Source: Costus lasius (lineage: Eukaryota > Streptophyta > Magnoliopsida > Zingiberales > Costaceae). From it: 64,000 bases of DNA. The notes under the pieces were generated by a model. It saw nothing but the letters and a program-made list of their open reading frames with translations, did not search any database and was not told the origin of the DNA. The DNA is taken from assembly GCA_027563935.2 (NCBI GenBank), contig CM050451.1, positions 26,861,565 through 26,925,564 on the forward strand, read 5' to 3'. Below, piece after piece: positions 13,042-24,199 of this stretch. A program made the position numbers and the translations under genes. How positions within the stretch are numbered: the first letter of the stretch is position 1; the number at the start of each line of letters is the position of its first letter.

Positions 13042-14644
13042 GGCCTAGTTTGGTGCAACTGAAACTTCTAGCTTTTGGCTACTTTGACCATAGCTGGTTT
13101 GACTGGAGTTGGTTAGAAAAGTTCAAGTTGTTTGGGTAAAATAGCTGATCTGGATAGCAGTATAGAAATGTTGTGTTGTGCTATTCGGTTCTATTAAGTG
13201 AAAAATTTATAAGTACATATAAAATTTGATAAATTGCAATAGAAATAAACTTTTGTAATATGAAAGCATATATAAATTTTAAAAATATTTAATACAATAA
13301 TAATTTTTTTTTGAGTTATTACATGTGTGTTCTTCATCTTAGGTGACTAGTCCTAAAAAACATTTGTAAGAGTTCCCCTTATATTTTATACGTAGAATCC
13401 TGCATACATAATATATATAACAAAATCAATTTCAATGTACATAAAAATATCCTTTCATCTGCTAGTGAGAACGGGATGTGCAAAATAGCAAAAGAACAAG
13501 AGTTAAAGGCCCATAGTTAACTATAAGGTATACAAACACTAGGCACCAATAGAACTGGAAAAGACTTTTAGTTCTGCAATTGGTATAACGTAGAGAGAGT
13601 TCTGAGAGTTCTTACAGCCTTTTAAGATCTAGGAGATTTGTTACAGCAATAGGAAAAGGACCAACAATTGATACTGCATAAACTTCCCTACAACATGGGG
13701 ACTAATATATGAGTTCTACATTACATGTTGTCATTTTCAATTACAAAATATTGATTCTAATTTTGAATCTTATATCTGCCCTAATATCACAGAAATGGAG
13801 AAGATCTTCGGAGTAATCAAAATTTACAATGCCCATCATTCTGAAACTTAATATTAGTTCCAATACAATGGAAAAGCACATAAAGCAATCTCAAATCGAA
13901 TGGACCTGAGGCGGCGGCGGCTGGAGGTGCTTGGCTGGTGGTGGCATTGAGGCATCGGTGGCCACAAGAGTTGCTTGGCTAGTGGTGGAGCTGAGGCAGC
14001 TGGCTTTGGTTGTGGCATTAACTAGAGGTGGCATTGTTTCAGCCGTAGACGCTAGCAAGGAGTCTAGGAGGTGAGATTAGCGAGATGCAAAACGGCGACG
14101 AATAATCAGCGAAGAGGCAAAGTTGGTTAGCCTTAAAACTCAACTAAACTTAAGAGAAATTAAGATAAGAGCATATGCTGGGCAGCAGCGATTGCCAAAG
14201 GGTGCAACAAACAGCGCCGGCAACAAATGCTGGCGATGATAGGAGAAATCAAGAGAAGCGCGAGCGAGATCAAAATCAAAAGAGTGCTGCACTGTTTGCA
14301 GGCAGCTAGAGGAGTAGGCAAAGGCACCGTTTGGTAAGGCTGCCCGTCGGCTTTTGCGTTTGCGGGCAGCTAAAAAACAGAAGTTGTGGCGTTTGGCGTC
14401 AATCAACAATGCAACTTCTCAGCTTCTAGTTGAGAAGCTATACTGTTGACTAAAAGCAGCATAGGAGATGCTTTTACGCTGAGACGTCAGCTGCCTGCGA
14501 ACAGTAACAGCCACACGTGATCGCCAGCCGACGTTAGATTTTGCCCGTCATCACCAGTTTTCATCGACAGATCCGGCCGTCACCAGCTTCGTCGCTAACT
14601 CCGGCCATCGCCACCTAGTAGATCAAGCTAGGTGGTCATCTTGA

Positions 14645-14890
14645 CTATTGCCTAGTTTTCTTTCTCCGCCGACGGGTTGTAAAGGAGAAGGGAGTGGTAG
14701 CGGTCACATCGCTGTGGCCGAAGAGTAGCAAGCCGTTGCAGCTGTCCAGAAGGAAGGTGCGCTTGTCGGGGAGGGTGGAGATGGGCAGCAGCATCTCTGA
14801 CACAAGCGGAAAACCCGTCTCCAAGAATGCCAGTGAGAGATTCTTGAAATCGTCTCTATTCGATTCAATGCTTTTCCTTGGATCGATCAC
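14645..14890 (-). pseudogene. Captured F-box-like gene fragment
   Basis: A minus-strand frame of 81 codons contains FLLDSCNGLLLFGHSD (about residues 46-61), preceded by FLETGFPLVSEMLLPISTLP. The SCNGLLL core is typical of F-box-associated domains in plant SCF substrate receptors. There is no F-box in front of it, and the frame ends in a basic tail with no further domain, so it is a fragment. It lies inside the inverted-repeat element next to the VPS13 fragment, which suggests it was captured from elsewhere. The family assignment rests on one motif. Confidence 0.45.
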
Positions 14891-15118
14891 ATTTCGTGTA
14901 ATACCCCGAGTTTAGTCTCACATTGGAAGTGGGAGAAGAGATTATATGGTATATAAAGCTTAGTGGGTTTGCTATTGTTAAATTAGGCTTAAACATTTTA
15001 ATAAATTGGGCCACGTTGCAAATCGGCTCACCACGTTGAAATCGTCGGCAGCGGCCTTTGACGGTGGGTAGACGATTGGCTGATCGATCGGGCAGATGAC
15101 CAGTAGAAGAAATAAAAG

Positions 15119-16021
15119 ATGTTGGAGAACGGAAATTACGTCCGCAGCCTGAGCGAAGAAGCCCTCAAGATCAGCGTCTGGCAAGGTAAATAATTTGCGA
15201 GCACAATAGTATAGTTCCTATTAATACCGGGCACAATTTCGATTGTGGTTTCTACTTACTTTCGATGCTATGTTCATGGCGAACAATTTTTCCGTGGAGT
15301 AATTGGCGCTCAATCATCGTTTGACACCAACATCATTCGTTAAAGCGAAGGGAAACCATCCTGTGACCATCTCCTTGATGGTTTGTTCTCTCTAGTTCAG
15401 TTCGTCAGGGATTAATTGTTTGGTGGGATGCAAATTAAATGAAGGACGTAAAAAATTTCTGCTAGTAATCTCATGCCACGGCAAGTATTCGTCTGGGTAG
15501 CAATTTGTTATCTTAGGCGTCTATTGGTTTAATCTATTAATGATTGTGCTGATGATCCTTATGCCATTGAGGCCAGAGGCTCTTAATGCTTTGAAGTTGC
15601 CCGTTAAAGTTAAAGCAGGTTTTCTTGGATCAGTGAAGCTTAAGGTTATTGAAAATGATTCTTAATTTTGTTTCCTCTACAATAAATTTCTTATCCATTA
15701 TGTGTATGTTTAACCTATAACAAAGATGCTGTTTGATTAATATTCAGCTTCCTTGGAGCAGATTGGGACAAGAACCTGTTTTGGTTTATCTTGATCGTAT
15801 TCTTATATTAGCTGAACATGCAACTCAAGTTGAGGGTTATAGTGAGGATGCTATACAAGAAGTCAAGAAGAACAGAGTGAAGGTAAACATGCATCATGTT
15901 TTTTTTCTTGTCTTTGTAAATATGAAATTATCTGTGTTAGTAAAGATAACGATGCCATCTTTCCAACTAGGAAATGGGAATGAAGCTGTTGGAGAGTCAG
16001 CAGCATCTTGAATTTGAAATG
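15119..16021 (+). pseudogene. VPS13: Captured 5' end of a VPS13 gene (about four exons)
   Basis: VPS13 proteins carry lipid between organelle membranes at contact sites, and their N-terminal chorein domain is highly conserved. Exon 1 (15,119-15,185) starts MLEN, continues NYVRSLSEEALKISVWQ and meets a GTAAAT donor. Part of the usual region after MLE is missing. Exon 2 (about 15,542-15,644) has a decayed start but contains EALNALKLPVKVKAGFLG and ends at a GT donor. Exon 3 (15,748-15,882) follows TATTCAG and encodes PWSRLGQEPVLVYLDR, then AEHATQVEG. Exon 4 (15,971-16,021) follows AACTAG and encodes MGMKLLESQQHLEFEM. Nothing of the remaining several thousand residues is present. The intron phases agree from exon 2 to exon 4. 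It lies within inverted transposon ends, so it is best read as a gene fragment captured at the DNA level. Whether it is transcribed is unknown. Confidence 0.85.
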
Positions 16022-17262
16022 GTTTCTTTGTTGATTTTTTGACATTTCCTTCAGATGATAAATGTATGCACTAGTATGTAACTATGCATTGTTGCAAATG
16101 CAAGTAAATTTATTCATTGCTGTGCTATAAATTTCATATAGGTGATTTGAAACCATAGATCCCTGTAATAACTCTATATTATGGTTACTCTAAACTGCTA
16201 TATTATGATTACTCTATTGTTTTGTACTTATTATTCTATTGTTTTATACTTGTGATGGATTATAATTACTCTATATTACGCTGTGATATATATGTGTATA
16301 TTATTTTATATTTGTGATATATTATAATTACTCTATATTACGCTATGACATATATGTGTATGTAGAATTCTACCTCAAAAATATAAAAAAATCTCTTATA
16401 AAAAATTGTTTAGACTAATAATCGAGTTAAAAAATACACATATAATAACTCACAAAAATACATACTGTATTAAATATTTTTAAAATTTATATATACTTTC
16501 ATATTAAAAAAATTTATTTCTACTAAAATTTATAAAATTATATATATATTTATAAATTTTTCACTCAATAAAACCAAACAGCACAACACAATAAAACCAA
16601 ATAAAACCAAATAGCACAACACAACATGCTATCCAAATTAGTATCCAAATTAGCTGTTTTATCCAAACACTTCAACTTTTTCAGCTAACTTCAATCAAAC
16701 TAACTCTGATCAAACCAACCATAAACCAAAAACACAACCTTACCAAACTGGCCCAAAGAAGCTACCAATGGGAGCTTTGAATAACTTCTCATTCTTAGAA
16801 GCTGAGAGCCAAATGCTCTAACTTTTATTTTTTGGCTGCGCATAAGCCGGGCGGGCACACCAAACGCACCCTAAATATGACAGAGCCAGCACCATAGTTG
16901 CACCATCAACGTTTACGTAAATTAATTATCAAATCAAGAAACAAAGTAAAAAAAAAATACCAATTCTGCAACTACAACAGCGCATTCGTACGCCCTCCTA
17001 CTAAGATTCAAATATCAGCTACCGTCAAGAAAATATTTTCCAAAATCATAGCAAGCCTTAGCTTAACAATCTCATCAACATATTTTTCCGGTCTTCCATC
17101 AGCACACTCAATGCAGCATAAACATCAGCTAAAGCTTGGTACAGAATAACGCGGTCAAGTTTCAAAACATTCCCCAAGTCTCAATATACTAAGATACTAA
17201 TAAAATCCAAAATTGGACGTGCAGGCAAATCATATTCCAAAATCTAAAATCGCTTGATGAGC

Positions 17263-20200
17263 TCATTTTGCAGCACCGTGCTTTGCTTTGGAATGTGCTT
17301 GTAGCGCATTATCGGAGTTGAAAGTCCTGAAAAGTAACAAAAAATGAAAATGCGATGAACATGAATTGGCAAACCTCAAAAGAAATTGCAGCGAAAGAGT
17401 ATTTAAGAAAATTAGAGGGTTTATTACTTGGTGCATGACTTGCAAGAAAATGAGCCACCGGATTTGGGTGTTTGCTGCTTCGACTTGTCACTGTTTGCTG
17501 GAGTTTTCCCTTGTTTAGCAGGATGAGGAGTTGCAATATGCCCCCCTTTCTTAGCATCAGCACCTAATTGATCAATTTATTCTCGCTATGAAACTAGGAC
17601 ACACTTGAACTAGTGATTTGCTACCAATACAAATAGAGACGTACCTGTTTTCTGGTTTCCACCTGGAGAAACTAACTTAGCCTTCTTTTCTGGAACAGGT
17701 GTTTTTAATGCAGATCCACTAGGCCTTTTGTTACCCGTGTCCAGCTGTAAAACGAAAAACATTGATAACATACAGAGCCACAAGTATCAAAAATTTTGAT
17801 TGGTGGTAAAACATACCTTCTTAGGTGTAGCTTCTTCCTCATCAGAACTTTCATCATCTTCATCATCATCACTGTCATTCTCTCCTGCAAGCATATCCTG
17901 GAAGGATGCCAAAAGGAAATGTCATACATATAAGACATCCGACGAGGCCGCTACTACAGCCAAGATAATTAGAAAATGCATCACTGTCATTGTAGATGTA
18001 CAGCATTAAGAAACAAGCATATTTCTTCACTAACTACAATACCTCGTCATCATCGGATAAATCTTCTTCCGATTCGTCATCAGATTCATCTTCATCAGAC
18101 TCGTCCGCTTTATGCTTCTCTTTTTTAGGATCCTCTACCTTCGGCTTTGACTTAGTAGATGACGCTTCAACCTTGGAAGAATTTTCTTTTCCCGCTGTTG
18201 TCTTGGCCTTCACCTCAGGCCTGCCTGAAGTTGAAAAGGTAAGAGTATGAGAAAACAATTTTCACAATTCTATACACCGCATAATATCAAACCCTTGAAT
18301 TGCCAAAAAATAGGGTATGTGTTCCATGAGAACACGTTACTTTCATCATTATCCTGGATAGTGGGCAGTACCATACATTATTTGATAACGGACTCCAAGT
18401 AGATGTCTGGCAAATGTGTAAACGATGCAAACGCAATCAAACAGAAATTTGTCTGGATGTTCAAAACACATACTATAGATGTTTCCAGATATTTAATGGA
18501 AAAAATTTACATACCAAATAAAGTCAAATGAAAACATGAGCTTAAAAATGTATGACAAAAGCATACCATTGGCATTTTGGACTAGTTTAATATCTTCATC
18601 AGATTCAGAAAAGCCATCTGAAGAATTAATCCAAAATGTCAATCATCTTGAAATAAGAGTAGTTACAAATAAATAATAAAGGGAAAACAATCATACCAGA
18701 TCCATCAGACAAAGTAAAGGAAATAGAAAAAACTTGAATCAAGGAAAACAAATAGCTCAAAACACATTGATACTGAATCAAACATTGCTAAATAAATCAG
18801 AAATCAAAGGATATTCATTGTAGCCCTCCTCCAGAGAAATCGTCTTGTAACCAAAGAAATGGATACTTATACTCTTAGAACCGTGGGAGAGTTCAAATTC
18901 TTTCTCAAATACCAAATCATATTGAATTTGAGCACACTTCTCAGCAGAGAGAGTTCCAAGCACTAGCTTTTTACCATCGATCTTCACAAATATTGGAACA
19001 TTTTCAGTTTCTTTATCCTTCTTTACCTCACCTAGAGAAGCCTACATAGACAACAGTGATTGTTAAATAGTTTAATTTTGAAAAGCAGCCAATATGTGTA
19101 TCAAAGGAAGATAGTTAAAGAACCTGCGAAAGATGCAAATACTTGTTCTCGCCAGGTTCAACCTTGATAGTTTGACCAGGAAGAACTTCTGTGCCTAAAA
19201 TGATCAGATTATGTACTTTAAGTACTCAGAATAATCAATGGAAGGAGAGCATTAACAAGATGTCTTCCCATCCCCAGTAGATCCAATGAAATGTCAACAA
19301 ATGCTCACAAATTAACAAATTAATTGCACAGATTAACCTACGAGAGAAATATGGAAAGTAAGATCTGCACAAAAAACACCAGTTGGTAAAATAACATATC
19401 TAACTTATTAAATGTCCACAAGTGAAGGAAAAATACTAAAAATTGAGACCAATCACTAGCAAATTCAATATTTTTAGGATCATTGAGCCTAGTTCATAAG
19501 GTAAAAAAAAGAGGATTCATCATCTGACCATAATGAAAATTGTTGTAGAATCATCTGACTATACTGCAAAATACAGCAGTGCTATTAAATATGCAGCCTC
19601 CTTATTATTAAATATGTATTTATCATATCCACAGTGCTATTAAATTCAAGCAGCTCCATAATACAGCAAAATGAACTAAAGAAGCCCAGCCACATTATAG
19701 TCTACAAATTTTGGAGAGAAGCAACAGATACCTTTTCAGTTTGTTAAGATGAGGAAAAATATATTGACACAGAAATCAAAATTCAGTCTTGAAGAAATCC
19801 ATTTTTATGAAACAAGAGTAGTTCAGTTTAAAACGTGAAAAAAACACAAATAATTTTAAATCGCAGACAACTAGTGGGGTCACTGATTCTTCCCAACTCT
19901 GATTCCATAATAATATTCTACAAGACCAAATTACTAAACAACGGATTGCAAGAACTCATATAATTAAACAAGAAGATGAGAAATACAACGCATTTTCTTT
20001 TACACCAAAACATGTTAACTGAGTTATTTTCTAATTTATCTTCCATTGCCCTGAATTTTTCAGCATAAATATGAGCAAAATTTGTTAATAGCCTAATACA
20101 AGATGTTGTCACTGAATTTGATCATACCTGAATTAAAAGCTAACGGAAAAATGTATAAATAAAATGCACATTTACATGCTGCAAAAATTTGTCCTCTGAA

Positions 20201-20916
20201 TGCTACTTGATTTGCAATGAGAAGTAGTGGATAGATTTATATACTGATAATGAAAAAGAACCGCCAGCTCAGTACTATGCATGCCAAAATGCTACCTTCT
20301 AGAACACATGAATTCAAATTCCATGCAGAAACATAAAGATTTAAGATAAAAACACGAAAACGAACAAGTTCAAATAATTAATATATACATGTAGACGTTG
20401 TAATTTACTAAGCATGATTAGCACAAAATACCACAGCACGCAGTGAAAGGAGTTTGAACTTGTATCTAATAAAGGTAGGAAGATCATCAAGAGAGCCACA
20501 TGTGCATATCGAAATGCTAAACTTCCAGCATACATGACTTCATCAACATCAATGAAGAAACATACTGAAATGTACGAAAAGCACAGGCAAAACAAAAAGG
20601 TTGCGATAATGAATATACTTCCTTTCCATCAATACCTAGTACGCATGATTAGCATTAAAAAAAATAAACATTATGCATCGTCAACAGGGTTTGGACCTGC
20701 ATCTAAAGTAGGTGGAAAGTTCGTCAAAGTTACTACTGCCAAGTCAATAAGATTCAATAAAAAGGCAAAAAAGAAAAAAAAAAACAAAAGAAATGCCTTT
20801 GCACGATCTGGAACAGACTCGACGCGCACACGAAAGGAAAGACCAAACATACATGAAGCGATCGAGACGAAAGAGGAATGAGGAAAAGGGAATAAACATT
20901 TACCCCAAAACTCCAT
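17263..20916 (-). CDS. HDT: HD2-type (HDT) histone deacetylase, nucleoplasmin-like, spliced gene
   Basis: Plant-specific chromatin protein, nuclear and often nucleolar, that represses genes and rRNA loci through histone deacetylation. Supported exons (minus strand): 20,904-20,916 (MEFW plus one base); 19,124-19,194; 19,041 to about 18,784; about 18,732-18,697; 18,617-18,567; 18,224-18,043; 17,897-17,817; 17,744-17,645; 17,563-17,428; 17,326-17,263 (stop). The N terminus has the family hallmark MEFWG, His25 in YLHLSQ and an Asp near residue 70 in QYDLVF, positions reported as important in HD2 proteins. Then come HFFGYKT, a long Asp/Glu/Ser tract, a Lys-rich stretch and a C-terminal C2H2 finger (CKSC, then H-S-K-A-K-H). 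About 310-330 residues, slightly long for the family. Intron 1 is about 1.7 kb. The junction after GYKTISLEE is unresolved: the frame stays open to a stop at 18,778 and no canonical donor gives the right phase. All other junctions keep frame. Confidence 0.9.
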
Positions 20917-21060
20917 GTTGATCGGAGGATAAGAAAGAAAGTGTAGGGTTTTGGAAGTGAAGCGAGAGCGAGAACGGTGGGACGGGAGAGATTAGGGTTT
21001 GGCGCTTTGGCTTCCAAGGAGCGGTTTTAAAGGAAATGAGAGCTCTGGACGTCCATCTCG
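20917..21060 (-). promoter_or_regulatory. HDT leader/promoter with two telo-boxes
   Basis: On the gene's strand AAACCCTA occurs at 20,944-20,951 and again at 20,993-21,000, within 90 bp upstream of the start codon. Telo-boxes of this form are known in promoters and leaders of plant ribosomal-protein and other growth-linked genes and are bound by TRB-type factors. A TTTAAA lies near 21,027. No transcription start can be fixed from sequence alone. Confidence 0.55.
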
Positions 21061-21381
21061 GCAGTTGATAACTTTAGAGCTTGCTTTACGATTCGTGTCA
21101 ACCGTCCGTTGATGATTCACCTATTTTTATTTGGACGATGATTCTAGACGTTGGATTCAAACTTTATAATCGTCAGCCTTGGGTTGACTTCAGTTTGACC
21201 TAAATTTGATCTTGGTCATAGTAATAATAAATTTCAGAGATTAATGACATATTTACTCTTTCTGTTAACGTGCTTTCAAAATTTTTAAGTTGTTTAATAA
21301 ATAATGTTTTAACTATTATTACTCCCTATCATAATTAAAAATATTTTATAATCTTTTGTTTTTGGTATTGTCAAATATAAA

Positions 21382-21888
21382 GGGCATGTTTGGCTCCATT
21401 TCCTAGCTGATTTTAAGTAGAAAGTTGTTAAAAAAGTATTTAGTATTAGAAGCAAAAGGAGAAAAAAATAATAAAAAAATAAAAAATTAGAAAAATTATT
21501 TTTTTCTACTTTTACTTAAAAAAATAATTCACATGATTTTAATTAAAATTTTAAGTATTATTATTTTAAATAATTTAAAATTTTAATAATAAATAATATA
21601 TATATTATTTTAAATAATTTAAAAAATTTATTTATTTATTATTTTAAATTTTAACAATAGTTAAAAAGCTATTTACTAAATATCTTATAAATAATAATAT
21701 CTAGGATGAAAGATAACATTCCTAATATTCACTTATGGTGAATATTGAAAACAAGCAAATGACATCAAAACATTAAAATGTATCTTTTCCAACTTTTATT
21801 TTTTTTCCTTTATTCTACTTTTCATTAATAAATATATTTTCCTTCTTTTTATCTAAAAGCTACTTATTAAGTAAGGCTAAACATGCCC
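21382..21888. mobile_element. MITE, 507 bp, ends GGGCATGTTTGG / AACATGCCC
   Basis: The left end GGGCATGTTTGGCTC is the inverse of the right end (AGGCTAAACATGCCC, one mismatch). The interior is AT-rich without coding capacity. TAAA flanks both sides (21,378-21,381 and 21,889-21,892), consistent with a TAA-type target site of PIF/Harbinger-like MITEs. Confidence 0.7.
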
Positions 21889-22351
21889 TAAAACATGGGG
21901 GAATGGACATCATGCTTCTGGAGTTTTTGCCTTAGGTTAAAAGCCTTTCAAATTTGAGCTTAGTTTAAAAGATTACTAGTTTTATTGAGCTCAAATTTGA
22001 TGGGGGTAGAAACCACAAGCCACGAAAATATAAATGGAGTCTACAAGTGCCATAGACGAAGACTCAGAGGTTCACAAATAAGCTAGCAAGTTAAATCGTG
22101 AAGCTAGCTCAAAATAATGGTAGAACTACTTCAATCACTCAATAAACTCAAGAGATTCAAGCTTAATAAAGATGCGCCAGCCAAATCAAAGAAATACATT
22201 TATCCTTATTTTAGCTGTGCTCATCACGTGTCTCCAACCTACATCAAAATTTAAGCTTTACAACAAGGTTTAGTTTAACTTAATAGCTTACAAATTTACT
22301 TGACTTTAAAGGACTTGAATTGAAGGCCTAAGAGTTTGAGTTCATATTTAA

Positions 22352-22799
22352 GGGCATGTTGGGCTCACTTTTAATTACATTATAATTATATTGAGTATGT
22401 GTTGTACTTTATTATATTATGCTATCAAAATTTATAAGATATTTTATAAATAATTTTTTACCTATAGTCAAAATTTAAAATAATAAATAAATATATTATT
22501 TTAAATTATTAAAAATAATAATAATTTTTTTTATTATTAAAATTTTAAATTATTTAAAATAATAATATTTTTTACTAAAATTTTAAATTATTTAAAATAA
22601 TAATACTTAAAATTTTAATCAAAATTAAGCAAATTACGTTTTGGGAGAAGCAGAAGTAGAAGCATAAAAAACATCAAATTGTGGCATTCAAAACTTATGT
22701 TTTTTTAACTTTTTTTTTTTACTTTTCATTACTAAGCACCTTTTTAAGTTGCTTTTTGCACAAAAGTTGCTTAAAAGTAGCTTAAAAGTGGGGCCAAAT
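22352..22799. mobile_element. MITE of the same family, right end truncated
   Basis: Starts GGGCATGTTGGGCTCACTTTTAA and ends in AAAAGTGGGGCCAAA, the inverse of the family's inner end, but lacks the final ATGCCC. Another copy begins three bases later. Left flank is TAA. Confidence 0.6.
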
Positions 22800-22802
22800 T
22801 AA

Positions 22803-23195
22803 GGATTTGTTTGGCCCCACTTTTAAGTAGAAAGCAATTAAAAAGGTGTTTGATAAAAAAAAAAAATAAAAACATAAAAAATAGTAAAAGATAGAAGTTA
22901 AGAAATTTACAATTTGACGCTTTTACTACTTTGCTTCTCTAAAAAAGTAATTTGCATGCTTTCAGTTAAATTTTTAAGTATTATAATTTTAAATAATTTA
23001 AAATTTTAATAATAAAAATATATATTATTATTATAAATAATTTAAAATAATATATATTTATTTATTATTTTAAAATTTTACAATAGTTAAAAAGTTATTT
23101 ACCAAATATTTTATAAATTTTAACAGCACATCATTGTAAAGTATATCACAGTTTAACACAATTATAAATAATTAATAGCAAGGCAAAACATGCCC
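22803..23195. mobile_element. MITE of the same family, complete
   Basis: Starts GGATTTGTTTGGCCCCACTT and ends GCAAAACATGCCC, with TAA directly before (22,800-22,802) and after (23,196-23,198). Its head-to-tail junction with the previous copy creates a palindrome centred near 22,802. Confidence 0.65.
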
Positions 23196-23198
23196 TAA

Positions 23199-24100
23199 GA
23201 CTTATAAGCTTTAATTTTGCTTAAAAGGCTCATGAATTTGAGTTTGACTTTAAGAATTATAAGATTAACTTAGTTTAAACAATTTAAACTCAACTTGATG
23301 GCTTACAAGTTTAAGAACAGTTATAAGGCTTGTAAGACTTTAGTTTATTTTAAAGGCTTATAAATTTGAGCTTGGCTTTAAGGTTTAAAAGTTTTAGTTT
23401 TATTAAGAGGGTTTTAGCATGTCAAGTTGATCTCAACCATCTAAGCCACAAACCTAGAGACTTGCTTTTTGTGTGAGTTTTGCTAGTAAAGCATGGTGAA
23501 CTAAGCTATATCATCAAGTATATAGGTACTAGTTGTATACCCTTATTAGTTAGGATATGATAGTTTATTTATAAATTATATAAATAAATAAGGTTTCATA
23601 TTATAACACAATTATATCTTAGTTTGTGTTAGTTAGCTTCACACTCACTCATCTAGATTATAGGAAAATCTTAAGCTTGTAAAGATACATTTAACACAAT
23701 TCAACACCTCCATATCATGAGGTCATTTCTTTTCGTGTGATACTAGAGCAAGATGTATAGGTTTAAACTTAACCAGTTTCCTATAGTTAAATAGACCACC
23801 TTTGATGGATTATTTTTACAATTTGTTTGACACTTTACTACTTGTTTACTTGTGTTTGATGACACACATTATACATATTAAATATGCCATATGTAAATTT
23901 TTGTCCATTCACTTAGTTTAGATATTTGGTATACGATTGAGAATGATTATACATCATCTTCTTTTTCTATTCCTAACACTACTTAGTCTTAGGAAGAAAA
24001 AAAACACATGTTAAATACAGAAGTTATGAATACTCTTTATTATTTAATAAACAAAAATAAATTTAGTCATATTTTTATATGGGCTAGTGCTTGTGCAATT
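23199..24100. other. AT-rich, no gene recognised
   Basis: Contains repeated words such as AAGGCTTATAAGTTT and TTTAGTTT but no coding frame or clear transposon ends. Confidence 0.35.
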
Positions 24101-24199
24101 TAGCACATACTATCCTCCAAGTAAAAAAATAATAATAATATGTTGATGCATGATTATGAATTATTTAAAATAATTACTCACGAGACTATCACAAATATG

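Larger units (their letters stand above)
13042..16754. mobile_element. Composite DNA transposon with about 400-bp terminal inverted repeats
   Basis: The sequence from GGCCTAGTTTGG at 13,042 to about 13,430 reappears inverted from GGGCCAGTTTGGT at 16,754 down to about 16,345. Conserved blocks appear in the same order in both arms: GTTGTGTTGTGCTATT, GTGAAAAATTTATAA, TATAAATTTTAAAAATATTTA, GAGTTATTA and GTAGAAT. The interior has no transposase and instead holds pieces of host genes (VPS13 and F-box-like). This is the arrangement of a Pack-type non-autonomous TIR element. I see no convincing target duplication, so the superfamily is undecided. Confidence 0.65.
14323..16872. mobile_element. Second inverted-end pair overlapping the composite element
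   Basis: GGCACCGTTTGGT at 14,323, followed by CTGCCCG and GGCTTTTGCG, resembles the inverted sequence ending at 16,872 (minus strand AGGGTGCGTTTGGTGTGCCC, then GGCTTATGCG). Both continue with AGCTAAAAAA/AGCCAAAAAA and CTCAGCTTCT. The interval overlaps rather than nests in the 13,042-16,754 pair, so either one pair is two separate insertions or the locus was rearranged. Confidence 0.5.

Noticed and set aside
17800..18250. Ser-rich plus-strand frames
   Set aside because: They are the antisense of the HDT acidic exons (GAT/GAA runs read as ATC/TTC).
20534..20881. Lys-rich 115-codon frame on the plus strand
   Set aside because: It lies in intron 1 of the HDT gene, opposite strand, over an A-rich tract; no domain is recognised.
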